This document shows positions 1 through 8,236 of a DNA stretch of 64,000 nt, piece by piece. The stretch lies in NCBI RefSeq assembly GCF_003201475.1, contig NZ_QJJK01000006.1, positions 372,001-436,000 of the forward strand. Direction: 5' to 3'. The position numbers and the translations under genes are program-made. The stretch is from Chelatococcus asaccharovorans. GTDB taxonomy: Bacteria > Pseudomonadota > Alphaproteobacteria > Rhizobiales > Beijerinckiaceae. Every line of letters starts with the position of its first letter. Within the stretch, counting starts at the first letter, position 1. Under the pieces are notes generated by a model that did no database searches, was not told the origin of the DNA, and saw only the letters and a program-made list of their open reading frames with translations.

Positions 1-1
1 G

Positions 2-487
2 GCGACGGAGAACCGCATCGAACCGCTGTCGGTATTCCTCGGCAGGATTGCCGGCCGGGTACCGCTCGTCATCGAGGTGAAGAGCCGCTTCGATGGCAAT
101 CTCGCGCTCATCCGGCGGACCGCCGCGGTGGTCGGCTGCCGTTCCGAACCCATCGCCGTGATGTCCTTCGATCCGGACGTCATCGCCGCTTTCGGGGATT
201 TGGCACCGGGCGTGGCGCGCGGGATCGTTGCCGAGAGCGAATATGACGACACGGACTGGTCCCATCTCGATGCCGCCAAACGGCACGAGCTCTCCCAGTT
301 CCTTCACATCGACCGCTCGCGGCCGGATTTCATCGCCTGGCGGGTCGCGGACCTGCCGTCGACCGCCACCGTCATGGCACGCCATTTCGGCATGCCGGTC
401 CTGACCTGGACGGTGCGCACACCCCAGGATCGCGAGCGCGCCAGGGCCTATGCCGACCAGATGATCTTCGAGGACTTCGTCCCGTAG
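2..487 (+). CDS. Glycerophosphodiester phosphodiesterase family protein, C-terminal part
   Basis: The open frame runs in from the left edge, so the start lies outside the window; about 161 residues remain. The segment VPLVIEVKSRFDGN matches the central beta-strand of GDPD TIM barrels, where the Glu of the E-x-K motif binds metal. Such enzymes split glycerophosphodiesters into glycerol-3-phosphate and an alcohol. The upstream catalytic His and the first Glu/Asp pair are not visible. A GTG at 77 is in frame but lies inside the conserved strand, so it is not the start. The family call is fairly secure; the substrate is unknown. Confidence 0.8.
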   Translation, partial: ATENRIEPLSVFLGRIAGRVPLVIEVKSRFDGNLALIRRTAAVVGCRSEPIAVMSFDPDVIAAFGDLAPGVARGIVAESEYDDTDWSHLDAAKRHELSQFLHIDRSRPDFIAWRVADLPSTATVMARHFGMPVLTWTVRTPQDRERARAYADQMIFEDFVP

Positions 488-533
488 CGCGGTGGGGATT
501 CCCCGGACGCAGAAAGCGCTCTAGGATCTCCCC

Positions 534-1898
534 ATGACCGCAAAAACGCGTGCCGAGACGGGCAGCAAGACGACCATCAGCGTGAGCAACGCGATTGCAG
601 GCGTCCCGGCGGCGGATTGGGACGCCTGCGCGAACCCTCGCGGGCCTGAAGCATCGCCTCAGCCTCCTTCGATAAGCGATTCACACGACACGATGAATCG
701 GCACGCCGACGGGCCCGACACCGTTCAACACGACGGGCAGGATGCGCGGCGCGGCGGTGAAGGCCCCTGCAGCCCGGCGACGCCCCCCGGCACCGCTGAC
801 TCACAATCTCAGGAAGAGCGATTCAACCCTTTCATAAGCCACGCCTTTCTGAGATCGCTCGAAGAATCCGGCTGCGTTGCGCCGCGGACCGGCTGGGCGC
901 CGGCGCATGTGCTCGTCCATAATGCCGAAGGCCTGCTGGTCGCTGCCGCGCCTGCCTATGCGAAATCCCACAGCCAGGGCGAATATGTCTTCGACCATGC
1001 CTGGGCGGATGCCTATGAGCGTGCGGGCGGGGACTATTACCCGAAGATCCAGGTGAGCGTGCCCTTCACGCCGGCGACGGGCCGCCGGCTCCTGATCCGC
1101 GCGGGGCAGGACCGGGCAACCGCCAGCGCGGCGCTCGTCACCGGCCTGCGCGCCGTGCGTGACCGCATCGGCGCGTCGTCCATCCATGCGACCTTCCTGC
1201 CCCGCGATGAATGGCAGACCCTCGGCGCGGCCGGATTCCTTCAGCGCATCGATCGGCAGTTCCATTGGGCCAATGAAGGCTATGGAACATTCGACGATTT
1301 TCTCGACAGCCTCGCCTCGCGCAAGCGTAAGACCATCCGCCGCGAACGCCGCGACGCCCTGTCCCCCGGCATGACGATCCACCAGCTGACGGGCGCCGCT
1401 ATCACCGAGGCCCATTGGGACGCCTTCTTCGCCTTCTACCAGGATACCGGTTCGCGCAAATGGGGACGCCCCTATCTCAACCGCCGCTTCTTCTCGCTCA
1501 TCGGCGAGGCGATGGCCGACCGCATCCTGCTGGTGATGGCCGAGCGCGCCGGACGCCTCATCGCCGGCGCCATCAATTTCATTGGGGATGATGCCCTTTA
1601 CGGTCGCAACTGGGGGGCGATCGAGGACCACCCGTTTCTGCATTTCGAGGTCTGCTACTATCAGGCCATCGATTTCGCCATCGCCCGCGGCCTCCGGCGC
1701 GTGGAAGCCGGCGCCCAGGGCGAACACAAGCTCGCGCGCGGCTATCGCCCCGTCCTGACCTATTCGGCGCACGACATCGCAGACCCGGCCCTGCGCCGCG
1801 CCGTTGCGCACTTTCTCGAACAGGAGCGGCCCTATGTGGCGGAGGAAGCGCGCGAACTCGACCAGTTCACGCCCTTCCGCCACGCTGACCCGGACTGA
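534..1898 (+). CDS. COG3146 / DUF482 peptidoglycan-biosynthesis-like GNAT acetyltransferase
   Basis: 454 residues. After an N-terminal segment ending in WDACANP, the family signature resumes at FNPFISHAFLRSLE (about residues 97-110). Later motifs typical of the family are KIQVSVPFTPATGRRLL, a region rich in RKRKTIRRER, and EAGAQGEHKLARGY near the C-terminus. The fold is a FemAB-like double GNAT domain; the substrate has not been established to my knowledge. An AGGA at 523-526 sits 7 nt before the ATG. Odd feature: residues about 35-97 form a Pro/Asp/Gly/His-rich, disordered-looking insert that splits the usual W-D-A-C...NPF-SHAFL block. Confidence 0.85.
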   Translation: MTAKTRAETGSKTTISVSNAIAGVPAADWDACANPRGPEASPQPPSISDSHDTMNRHADGPDTVQHDGQDARRGGEGPCSPATPPGTADSQSQEERFNPFISHAFLRSLEESGCVAPRTGWAPAHVLVHNAEGLLVAAAPAYAKSHSQGEYVFDHAWADAYERAGGDYYPKIQVSVPFTPATGRRLLIRAGQDRATASAALVTGLRAVRDRIGASSIHATFLPRDEWQTLGAAGFLQRIDRQFHWANEGYGTFDDFLDSLASRKRKTIRRERRDALSPGMTIHQLTGAAITEAHWDAFFAFYQDTGSRKWGRPYLNRRFFSLIGEAMADRILLVMAERAGRLIAGAINFIGDDALYGRNWGAIEDHPFLHFEVCYYQAIDFAIARGLRRVEAGAQGEHKLARGYRPVLTYSAHDIADPALRRAVAHFLEQERPYVAEEARELDQFTPFRHADPD

Positions 1899-1973
1899 TA
1901 GCCTGTCTTGGCATGAAAGCCTGATATCGGCGCTTGATACGCCCCTGGAATCGGCCGACCATCGCACAAGAGC

Positions 1974-1994
1974 AAGTCCGTCTTTTGCGGACTT
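1974..1994. repeat. Small AAGTCCG hairpin, 3' of the acetyltransferase gene
   Basis: Perfect 7-bp arms AAGTCCG and CGGACTT enclose the loop TCTTTTG. The surrounding 27 bp (1972-1998) is nearly identical to the sequence following the acyl-CoA dehydrogenase gene at 19683-19709. There is no terminal T run that would make it a classical terminator. Confidence 0.7.
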
Positions 1995-2024
1995 TCTCCA
2001 CGTGGAAAGCAAGGAACCGTGACC

Positions 2025-2465
2025 GTGACGGCTTATGATCCCAACAACATTTTCGCCAAGATCATTCGCGGCGTTCTGCCGTGCGAGCGCGTCTACGAGG
2101 ATCAGCACACGCTCGCCTTCATGGACATCATGCCCCAGGGGGACGGCCACCTGCTCGTCGTGCCGAAGTCACCGGCGCGCAACATGCTCGACGTCGACCC
2201 TGCCGTTCTCGGCCCGTTGATGACAACAGTCCAGAAACTGGCAAAGGCCGTGAAATCGGCCTTCGACGCCGATGGCGTCACGGTCATGCAGTTCAACGAA
2301 AGCGCCGCGGGTCAGACCGTGTTCCACATCCACGTCCACGTCATTCCGCGCTGGGAAGGCATCGCCCTGCTCGGGCACTCCGGAGCGATGGCAGACCCCG
2401 AGCTTCTGAAATCGCAGGCCGAAAAGATCCGCAAGGCGATCGGCTTCAACGGCTGGACCGGATAG
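2025..2465 (+). CDS. HIT family hydrolase
   Basis: 146 residues with the histidine triad HIHVHVIP (His101, His103, His105 from this start) and the N-terminal block of HIT/Hint-type nucleotide hydrolases (NIFAKIIRG, FMDIMPQGDGHLLVVPK). Such proteins cleave nucleoside phosphoramidates, AMP-lysine or dinucleoside polyphosphates. An in-frame GTG at 2019 adds two residues, but the AAGGAA at 2011-2016 lies only 2 nt from it and 8 nt from the GTG at 2025, so the second GTG is preferred. It is a stand-alone gene; the exact substrate cannot be read from sequence. Confidence 0.93.
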   Translation: MTAYDPNNIFAKIIRGVLPCERVYEDQHTLAFMDIMPQGDGHLLVVPKSPARNMLDVDPAVLGPLMTTVQKLAKAVKSAFDADGVTVMQFNESAAGQTVFHIHVHVIPRWEGIALLGHSGAMADPELLKSQAEKIRKAIGFNGWTG

Positions 2466-2468
2466 CGC

Positions 2469-2499
2469 AAGTCCGTTTCCACCCAGCGTCGCCGGACTT
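2469..2499. repeat. Small AAGTCCG hairpin, 3' of the HIT gene
   Basis: Perfect AAGTCCG (2469-2475) and CGGACTT (2493-2499) arms with a 17-nt loop begin just 3 nt after the HIT stop codon. Same arm sequence as the hairpin at 1974-1994. It lies between the convergent HIT gene and the small membrane-protein gene, so it could act on both transcripts. Confidence 0.6.
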
Positions 2500-2514
2500 C
2501 AGGCGATCGGACGC

Positions 2515-2712
2515 TTAGGGCACCCGCTCGCCACGCGACGTCAATTCGCGGATCACCCGCGAAACCGGCTCTTCAAAGGTCTGATAGAGCTGGATGCCGA
2601 CCCACCACGCCAGAACGGCGATGATCGGCACGACGATCCAAGCCACGATCTCCTCGAAGCGCCGACGCTTGCGCTGCCGCTCCCGGCGGCGCTGGAAATA
2701 CGTCGACACCAC
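2515..2712 (-). CDS. Small single-span membrane protein downstream of clpA
   Basis: 65 residues: a strongly basic N-terminus (about residues 8-19, Arg/Lys-rich), one transmembrane helix (about 24-46, IVAWIVVPIIAVLAWWVGIQL) and a charged tail. The positive-inside rule places the N-terminus in the cytoplasm. It starts 1 nt after the clpA stop region, so it is almost certainly translated from the same transcript. No known domain recognised; function unknown. The clean membrane helix and tight linkage make a real gene likely. Confidence 0.6.
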   Translation of the reverse strand: MVSTYFQRRRERQRKRRRFEEIVAWIVVPIIAVLAWWVGIQLYQTFEEPVSRVIRELTSRGERVP

Positions 2713-2713
2713 G

Positions 2714-5203
2714 TTAACTCCTGATCAACGGCACCTTGGGGACCGTACGGACCGCGAGCGGCCCCCCACTGTCATCGTCACTGTCCGCCCCACCCTTGCT
2801 GCGACGCGGACGCGATGACGGCTGCTTCTTAGCCGCTGGCGCGCGACGTTTCACGTGCTTTTTCACGGCCTCGGCCACATCCGGCTCGGGCTTCGGCGTC
2901 ACTGGCCCTTCGGGGAACTCGAAGCCCAGCGTCTTCTGACCGTTGTCGTCCGTCTGGACGACCACTCTCACCGCACCGCCGCCGCGCAGCGGCCCGAAGA
3001 GAACAGCATCCGCGAGCGGTGTCTTGATCGTGGTCTGGATGAGGCGGGCCATCGGCCGCGCGCCCATCGTCTCGTCATAGCCGTGCTCGACCAGCCATTC
3101 GCGGGCTTCATCGGACAATTCGATCGTGACATTGCGATCCGCGAGTTGCGCCTCGAGCTGCAGCACGAACTTGTCCACCACCTTGGCGACCACTTCCTTC
3201 GGCAGGTGGCCGAAGGAGATCGTGGCGTCGAGCCGGTTACGGAACTCCGGCGAAAAGAGCTTGGAGATCGCTTCCTGGTCGTCGCCTTCACGCTTCGTCC
3301 GCGTGAAGCCATAGGCCGGCTTGATCATGTCGGCGGCGCCCGCATTGGTCGTCATGATCAGGATGACGTTGCGGAAATCGACCTGCTTGCCGTTGTGATC
3401 GGTGAGCTTGCCATGGTCCATCACCTGCAGCAGCACGTTGAACAGGTCCGGATGCGCCTTCTCGATCTCGTCGAGCAGCAGGACGCAATGCGGATGCTGG
3501 TCGACGCCGTCGGTCAGCAGGCCGCCCTGGTCGAAACCGACATAACCCGGGGGTGCGCCGATCAGCCGCGAGATGGTGTGGCGCTCCATATATTCCGACA
3601 TGTCGAAGCGCAGCAGTTCCACACCCAGTGCATGGCTGAGCTGGCGCGCGACCTCCGTCTTGCCGACGCCTGTCGGTCCGGCGAAGAGATAGCAACCGAT
3701 CGGCTTCTCCCCATCGCGCAAGCCGGCACGCGCCAGCTTGATCGCCGACGACAGCGCGTCGATCGCCTTGTTCTGGCCGTAGACCACGCGCTCCAGGGTC
3801 TCGTGCAGATGCTGGAGCACCTCGGCATCGTCCTTGGAGACCGTCTTCGGCGGGATACGCGCCATCGTGGCGATGGTCGACTCGATCTCCTTGACGCCGA
3901 TGGTCTTCTTGCGCCGGCCCTCGGGCACGAGCATCTGCGAGGCGCCGGTTTCGTCGATCACGTCGATCGCCTTGTCCGGCAGCTTGCGGTCGTGGATATA
4001 GCGCGCCGAGAGCTCCACCGCCGCCTTGATGGCGTCGTTGGTGTAGCGCAGCTTATGGAAGTCCTCGAAATAGGGCTTCAGACCCTTCAGGATCTCGATC
4101 GCATCCGGCACGCTCGGCTCGTTCACGTCGATCTTCTGGAAGCGGCGGACGAGCGCCCGGTCCTTCTCGAAATACTGGCGGTATTCCTTATAGGTGGTCG
4201 AACCGATGCAGCGCAGCGTGCCAGCGGCGAGCGCCGGCTTCAGGAGGTTGGAGGCATCCATCGCACCGCCCGAAGTCGCACCGGCGCCGATGACCGTGTG
4301 GATCTCGTCGATGAACATGATGGCGTTGGGATGCGCCTCGATCTCCTTCATGACCTGCTTCAGGCGCTCTTCGAAATCGCCGCGATAGCGGGTGCCGGCG
4401 AGCAATGTGCCCATATCGAGGGCAAAGACCGTTGCATCGACGAGCACATCCGGGACTTCGCCGGTGACGATCTTGCGCGCGAGGCCCTCGGCGATCGCTG
4501 TCTTGCCGACTCCGGGATCACCGACGAGAAGGGGGTTGTTCTTCTGTCTGCGGCACAGGACCTGGATGGTCCGCTGGATCTCGGGCTCACGCCCGATCAA
4601 CGGATCGATGCGCCCGTCCCTCGCCTTCTTGTTCAGATTAACGCAATAGGCGTCCAGGGCATCCCCCTTCTTCTTGCGTTGCCCGTCGGACTCGTCGGTG
4701 TTCGCCGCCCGGCTGTCGGTATCCTCATCCGCGCCACGCGGCGAGCGGTTTTCCGACAGCCCTGGCCGCTTGGCGATACCATGGCTGATGTAGTTGACCG
4801 CGTCGTAGCGTGTCATGTCCTGCTCTTGCAGGAAATAGGCCGCATGGCTCTCGCGCTCGGCAAAAATCGCCACGAGCACGTTGGCACCGGTCACTTCCTC
4901 GCGACCGGACGACTGCACGTGGATCACCGCCCGCTGGATGACGCGCTGGAAGCCAGCCGTAGGCTTTGAATCCTCGCGCCCATCGGTCACCAGGTTCGTC
5001 AGCTCGGCATCGACATATTCGTGGAGATTGCGCCGGAGCGCCTCCAGATCGACGTTGCAGGCGCGCATGACGGCAGCCGCGTCCTGGTCATCGACCAGCG
5101 CGAGAAGGAGGTGCTCAAGCGTCGCATATTCATGGTGACGCTCGTTGGCAAAGGCGAGAGCCCGATGCAAGGCCTGCTCGAGGCTGCGTGAGAATGTGGG
5201 CAA
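2714..5203 (-). CDS. clpA: ATP-dependent Clp protease ATP-binding subunit ClpA
   Basis: 829 residues. Domains: Clp N-domain (about 1-145), acidic linker (about 150-180), AAA module D1 with Walker A GDPGVGKT (228-235) and Walker B FIDE (297-300), and D2 with Walker A GPTGVGKT (509-516). ClpA unfolds substrates and threads them into ClpP; ClpS, encoded just upstream, directs N-degron substrates to its N-domain. The C-terminus carries an extra basic, Lys/Arg/Pro-rich tail of about 55 residues (VKRRAPAAKKQPSSRPRR and following) beyond the ordinary D2 domain, a lineage-type extension. ClpP is not in the window. Confidence 0.98.
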   Translation of the reverse strand: MPTFSRSLEQALHRALAFANERHHEYATLEHLLLALVDDQDAAAVMRACNVDLEALRRNLHEYVDAELTNLVTDGREDSKPTAGFQRVIQRAVIHVQSSGREEVTGANVLVAIFAERESHAAYFLQEQDMTRYDAVNYISHGIAKRPGLSENRSPRGADEDTDSRAANTDESDGQRKKKGDALDAYCVNLNKKARDGRIDPLIGREPEIQRTIQVLCRRQKNNPLLVGDPGVGKTAIAEGLARKIVTGEVPDVLVDATVFALDMGTLLAGTRYRGDFEERLKQVMKEIEAHPNAIMFIDEIHTVIGAGATSGGAMDASNLLKPALAAGTLRCIGSTTYKEYRQYFEKDRALVRRFQKIDVNEPSVPDAIEILKGLKPYFEDFHKLRYTNDAIKAAVELSARYIHDRKLPDKAIDVIDETGASQMLVPEGRRKKTIGVKEIESTIATMARIPPKTVSKDDAEVLQHLHETLERVVYGQNKAIDALSSAIKLARAGLRDGEKPIGCYLFAGPTGVGKTEVARQLSHALGVELLRFDMSEYMERHTISRLIGAPPGYVGFDQGGLLTDGVDQHPHCVLLLDEIEKAHPDLFNVLLQVMDHGKLTDHNGKQVDFRNVILIMTTNAGAADMIKPAYGFTRTKREGDDQEAISKLFSPEFRNRLDATISFGHLPKEVVAKVVDKFVLQLEAQLADRNVTIELSDEAREWLVEHGYDETMGARPMARLIQTTIKTPLADAVLFGPLRGGGAVRVVVQTDDNGQKTLGFEFPEGPVTPKPEPDVAEAVKKHVKRRAPAAKKQPSSRPRRSKGGADSDDDSGGPLAVRTVPKVPLIRS

Positions 5204-5231
5204 CGTCGAAATCCTTTTGCGATAGCCGCCG

Positions 5232-5609
5232 CTACTTCTTTTCCATCACACACTGCAGAGGATGCTGGTGCTTCCGGGCGAAGTCCATGACCTGGGTCAC
5301 TTTGGTTTCCGCCACTTCATAGGTGAACACACCACATTCCCCCACGCCGTTCCGGTGCACGTGCAACATGATGCGGGTTGCCTCTTCCCGATCCTTGTTG
5401 AAGAAGCGCTCCAGAACATGGATGACGAACTCCATCGGCGTGTAATCGTCGTTCAATAACAAAACCCGGTACATGCTCGGGCGTTTCGTCCGAGGCTTCG
5501 TCTTCGTAAGCAGGGCAGTTCCGGGCCCTTCCGGTCCGATTGAATTGCCACGGCGACGTTCTGCCATGCGCGTCAGCATGGCATTGGTTTCATCGGCACT
5601 CGCAGTCAT
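5232..5609 (-). CDS. clpS: ClpA adaptor ClpS
   Basis: ClpS adaptor of the N-end rule pathway. The core is intact: [20 protein letters not shown] (the N-D-D-x-T-P-M-E-F motif recognises N-terminal residues) and [24 protein letters not shown] with the conserved His pair. The stop is 28 nt before the clpA start, so they share an operon. The start is uncertain: 5609 (ATG preceded by GGTCAGG, 125 aa) is used here; 5618, 5579 and 5567 are in-frame alternatives, the last two giving a length nearer to other alphaproteobacterial ClpS1 proteins. Confidence 0.95.
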   Translation of the reverse strand: MTASADETNAMLTRMAERRRGNSIGPEGPGTALLTKTKPRTKRPSMYRVLLLNDDYTPMEFVIHVLERFFNKDREEATRIMLHVHRNGVGECGVFTYEVAETKVTQVMDFARKHQHPLQCVMEKK

Positions 5610-5811
5610 CCTGACCATTAAGCAATCGATCGGAGTCCATCTCCACTGCCGAGGAAAAGCGCCCCAGTGTCGCTCAGCGACCCCGCTTCGCCTCCTCACT
5701 GGCTAATCTAATGTCGAGAGGGGCGAGGCGCCAGTGCGTTCGCTACACGCCACCGTTATCATTGGCTGAAGCGGGTCCGGCAAAAGCCCGTCGATTGGGA
5801 TACAAGATATT

Positions 5812-5852
5812 GAAAAAAAATAAAAAAAAGCCCGGCACAAGGCCGGGCTTTT
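5812..5852 (-). terminator. Rho-independent terminator of the phasin gene
   Basis: On the minus strand the stem AAAAGCCCGGC / GCCGGGCTTTT (arms 5842-5852 and 5826-5836, 5-nt loop) is followed by a long T run interrupted by one A (5812-5829). It lies about 95 nt past the phasin stop codon and before clpS. Confidence 0.9.
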
Positions 5853-5946
5853 CTGCGTCACGATCGGCCCTGCTGGTTCACGGCGCCGAAACACATTCGT
5901 CGATAAGGCCGGCTTTCCCTGCGGAAAGCCGTGCCTGCTGGCCAAC

Positions 5947-6288
5947 CTAGTTGGCGGCAGACTTGACCTTGGCATAGAGCCCTTCATAAGGCTTGAAGAC
6001 TTCCTTCGCGAGGTCCGCATAGAGCTCGCTGAGCTTGGTCGACTGGGCGACAAAGCCCTCATAAGCCGTCTTCATATAATCGGCCTGAATCTCGACGGCC
6101 TTGTCGAGGGTCTTGCAGGCCACGAGCTTCTCAAGCGTCGCGGTGCCGTCTTCGAAAGACTTCTTCGAATAGTCGGCCACTTCCACGGCGATGTTCTGGG
6201 CGCCCTTGGAGACGGTCCCGAAGGTCTTCAGCGTAGCCTCGACCTGCTCTTTGCCAAATTTCTGGAAATTGTCGAACTGGATAGACAT
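5947..6288 (-). CDS. Phasin family protein
   Basis: 113 residues, all-helical in appearance, with the phasin pattern NFQKFGKEQVEATLKTFG...KGAQNIAVEVADYSKKSFEDGTATLEKLVACKTLDKAVEIQADYMKTAYEGFVAQSTKLSELY. Phasins coat polyhydroxyalkanoate granules in the cytoplasm and control granule number and size. The gene is monocistronic, with its own sigma70-type promoter, a paired TGCN3GCA operator in that promoter and a strong terminator. No PHA synthase or regulator gene lies in the window. Alternative: a phasin-like stress protein without granule function. Confidence 0.92.
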   Translation of the reverse strand: MSIQFDNFQKFGKEQVEATLKTFGTVSKGAQNIAVEVADYSKKSFEDGTATLEKLVACKTLDKAVEIQADYMKTAYEGFVAQSTKLSELYADLAKEVFKPYEGLYAKVKSAAN

Positions 6289-6376
6289 GCGGTAAGCCTC
6301 CTGCGCCCAAAAAAGTCGCTTTAACGGTGGCAGCGGACACCCCCCACGGGCGCCCTACCACTGATCTCGTTGACGT

Positions 6377-6406
6377 TATATAGGTGCACCGCACAATGAG
6401 TGTCAA
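6377..6406 (-). promoter_or_regulatory. Sigma70-type promoter of the phasin gene
   Basis: Minus-strand -35 TTGACA (6406-6401, perfect) and -10 TATATA (6382-6377) with an 18-nt spacer, or CTATAT with 17 nt. The predicted 5' untranslated region is about 80 nt. Confidence 0.75.
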
Positions 6407-6424
6407 GGACAATGTTGCGGTGCA
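6385..6424. promoter_or_regulatory. Paired TGCN3GCA operator in the phasin promoter, PhaR-like
   Basis: TGCACCGCA (6385-6393) occupies the spacer between -35 and -10, and its exact reverse complement TGCGGTGCA (6416-6424) lies just upstream of the -35 box; centres are 31 bp apart, close to three helical turns. PhaR regulators of alphaproteobacteria bind TGC-N3-4-GCA type sites and repress phasin genes until released by PHA. Assignment to PhaR is inference. Confidence 0.6.
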
Positions 6425-6561
6425 AAATAGAACCAAATGTGACGAATAGTCTGGGGCTCGGGAATGCCCTCCGGGACTGCCTTCACCCCCGGGCAAAGGA
6501 GCTGGGCGGACACGCTGTGTCGTGGCGGTCGGCGACCGTCCGCATCAACCCATCGTCAAGC

Positions 6562-6629
6562 TTAACAAAGGGTGAACATCATATTGTTTCGCAATGACTT
6601 AAGTCGCCCGTTCATTAACTCATCCGTAA
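6562..6629. promoter_or_regulatory. Two near-matches to the CtrA box upstream of the carboxypeptidase gene
   Basis: TTAA-N7-TGAA (6562-6576) and TTAA-N7-GTAA (6615-6629) each match 7 of 8 fixed bases of the CtrA box TTAA-N7-TTAA. They lie about 100-170 bp before the start of a septum-type peptidoglycan enzyme. A DNA palindrome GACTTAAGTC lies between them. Function is inference. Confidence 0.3.
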
Positions 6630-6730
6630 CCGCATGGACCTAGCGTCATTGACTGTGCCGCGCATGTGACGGTTCGACGGTTCGGGTCGAACCACGCGCA
6701 GAGTTGAGTTTTCGAGTTGGGGACAGACAC

Positions 6731-8236
6731 ATGGTCTGGGGTTGCGTAGCGGCCAAGCGTCACCGCCCTGTCGCGCTTGCCGGTTTCATCGGCATCGTCG
6801 CGTCATTGTCAATCTTGACGACATCACCCGCCGAGGCGCGCAAGCGAAAGGCGGCGCCGGCCTATAGCCCACCCTTCGCCGCAATGGTGGTTGATGCCAA
6901 GACCGGCCGCACGCTTTACGCCAAGAACGAAGACGAGCCGCGCATCCCGGCGTCGATCACCAAGGTGATGACCCTCTATCTGCTGTTCGAGCAGCTCGAT
7001 CAGCGTCGCATCAGCCTCAATACGCCGCTGCAGGTCTCCGCCAAGGCGGCCGCGCAGCCCCCGACGAAGCTCGGGGTCAGGCCTGGCACCACCATCAAGG
7101 TCGATGACGCCATCAACGCGATGGTCACGCTGTCGGCCAACGACGTCTCCATGGTGGTGGCCGAGAATCTCGGCGGTTCGGAAGAACAATTCGCGCGGAT
7201 GATGACGACGAAGGCCCGCGCCCTCGGCATGAGCCGGACCACCTTCCGCAATCCGCATGGACTGCCCGCCTCGCCGCCGAACATCACGACCGCGCGTGAT
7301 CTCATCGTGCTCGGCCGCGCCATCCAGGAGCGCTTCCCGCAATATTACGCCTATTTTGAAACGCGCTCGTTCAAATACGGCAGCCGCACCATTCGCAGCC
7401 ACAACCGCCTGCTCGACCGGATAGAGGGCGTAGACGGCATCAAGACGGGCTACACCCGCGCTTCGGGCTTCAACCTGCTCACCTCGGCTAAATCCGGCGG
7501 TCGCGAGGTCGTCGCATCGGTGCTTGGCGGCCGCTCGGCAGCCTCCCGTGACAATATCATGGCCGATCTCATCACGAGCAACCTGCCGCAAGCCTACGCC
7601 GGTGCGCGCCAGTCCTCGGCATTGGCCTTCGCTTCAGCAAGCGAAACCCGCGACACCGCGAAGCCCGTCGCAGTCGCCTCGGCAGCACAGGACGCGCTCG
7701 AGGAGACCACGGGTTCGATCTCGCCATCCCGCCAGCCGAAGGCCATCAATCTGGCCAATATCCGGCCGGTGGTCGCCTCTGCTTCGGGCTCCACGGCGAC
7801 GCCATCGCAAAGCATGCAGTGGAACCGCGCAGCAGCAGCCATGGCGCCCCTGCCCTCGCACACCGAGGCCCCCGCCGCCAAGGCTCTGGCTGTAAAGGCT
7901 CCGGCTGCCAAGGCGCCCGCTGCCACCACCATCGCCAAGGTCGAGGCCAAGCCCGAGCCGCGCAACGAGGCTGCAGCAAAGGTGGAGCGCGTGAGCGGGT
8001 GGGTCATCCAGCTCGGCGCGACCGCCGATGCCGACAAGGCCAATGACATTCTCAACCAGGCCAAGACCAAGTCGCGCGGCACGCTCGCCAAGGCATCGCC
8101 CTTCACCGAGAAGGTCACCAAGGGCGGCACCACGCTCTATCGCGCCCGCTTCTCCGGCTTCGACCCGGACAGCGCCCAGGCTGCCTGCAAGACGCTGAAA
8201 AAGCAGGGCTTCTCCTGCTTCGCCACGCGCGGCTGA
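6731..8236 (+). CDS. D-alanyl-D-alanine carboxypeptidase (peptidase S11, PBP5-type) with SPOR domain
   Basis: 501 residues from the ATG at 6731, which has GGGGA upstream; an in-frame TTG at 6704 would only add nine residues before the signal peptide. Order: signal peptide (VALAGFIGIVASLSILTTSPAEA), penicillin-binding domain with SITK (Ser75-Lys78), SAN (Ser135) and KTG (238-240), a long Ala/Pro/Lys linker with repeated APAAKA units, and a C-terminal SPOR domain (about 420-501) that binds denuded septal glycan. It trims the terminal D-Ala of muropeptides in the periplasm; the SPOR domain should recruit it to the division site. Single-gene unit. Confidence 0.95.
   Translation: MVWGCVAAKRHRPVALAGFIGIVASLSILTTSPAEARKRKAAPAYSPPFAAMVVDAKTGRTLYAKNEDEPRIPASITKVMTLYLLFEQLDQRRISLNTPLQVSAKAAAQPPTKLGVRPGTTIKVDDAINAMVTLSANDVSMVVAENLGGSEEQFARMMTTKARALGMSRTTFRNPHGLPASPPNITTARDLIVLGRAIQERFPQYYAYFETRSFKYGSRTIRSHNRLLDRIEGVDGIKTGYTRASGFNLLTSAKSGGREVVASVLGGRSAASRDNIMADLITSNLPQAYAGARQSSALAFASASETRDTAKPVAVASAAQDALEETTGSISPSRQPKAINLANIRPVVASASGSTATPSQSMQWNRAAAAMAPLPSHTEAPAAKALAVKAPAAKAPAATTIAKVEAKPEPRNEAAAKVERVSGWVIQLGATADADKANDILNQAKTKSRGTLAKASPFTEKVTKGGTTLYRARFSGFDPDSAQAACKTLKKQGFSCFATRG

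Noticed and set aside
801-2150. 449-codon minus-strand frame over the acetyltransferase gene
   Set aside because: Complementary to a recognised family protein; no domain of its own.
2855-4969. 704-codon plus-strand frame over clpA
   Set aside because: Antisense shadow of clpA with an Arg/His/Leu-rich composition typical of GC-rich antisense frames.
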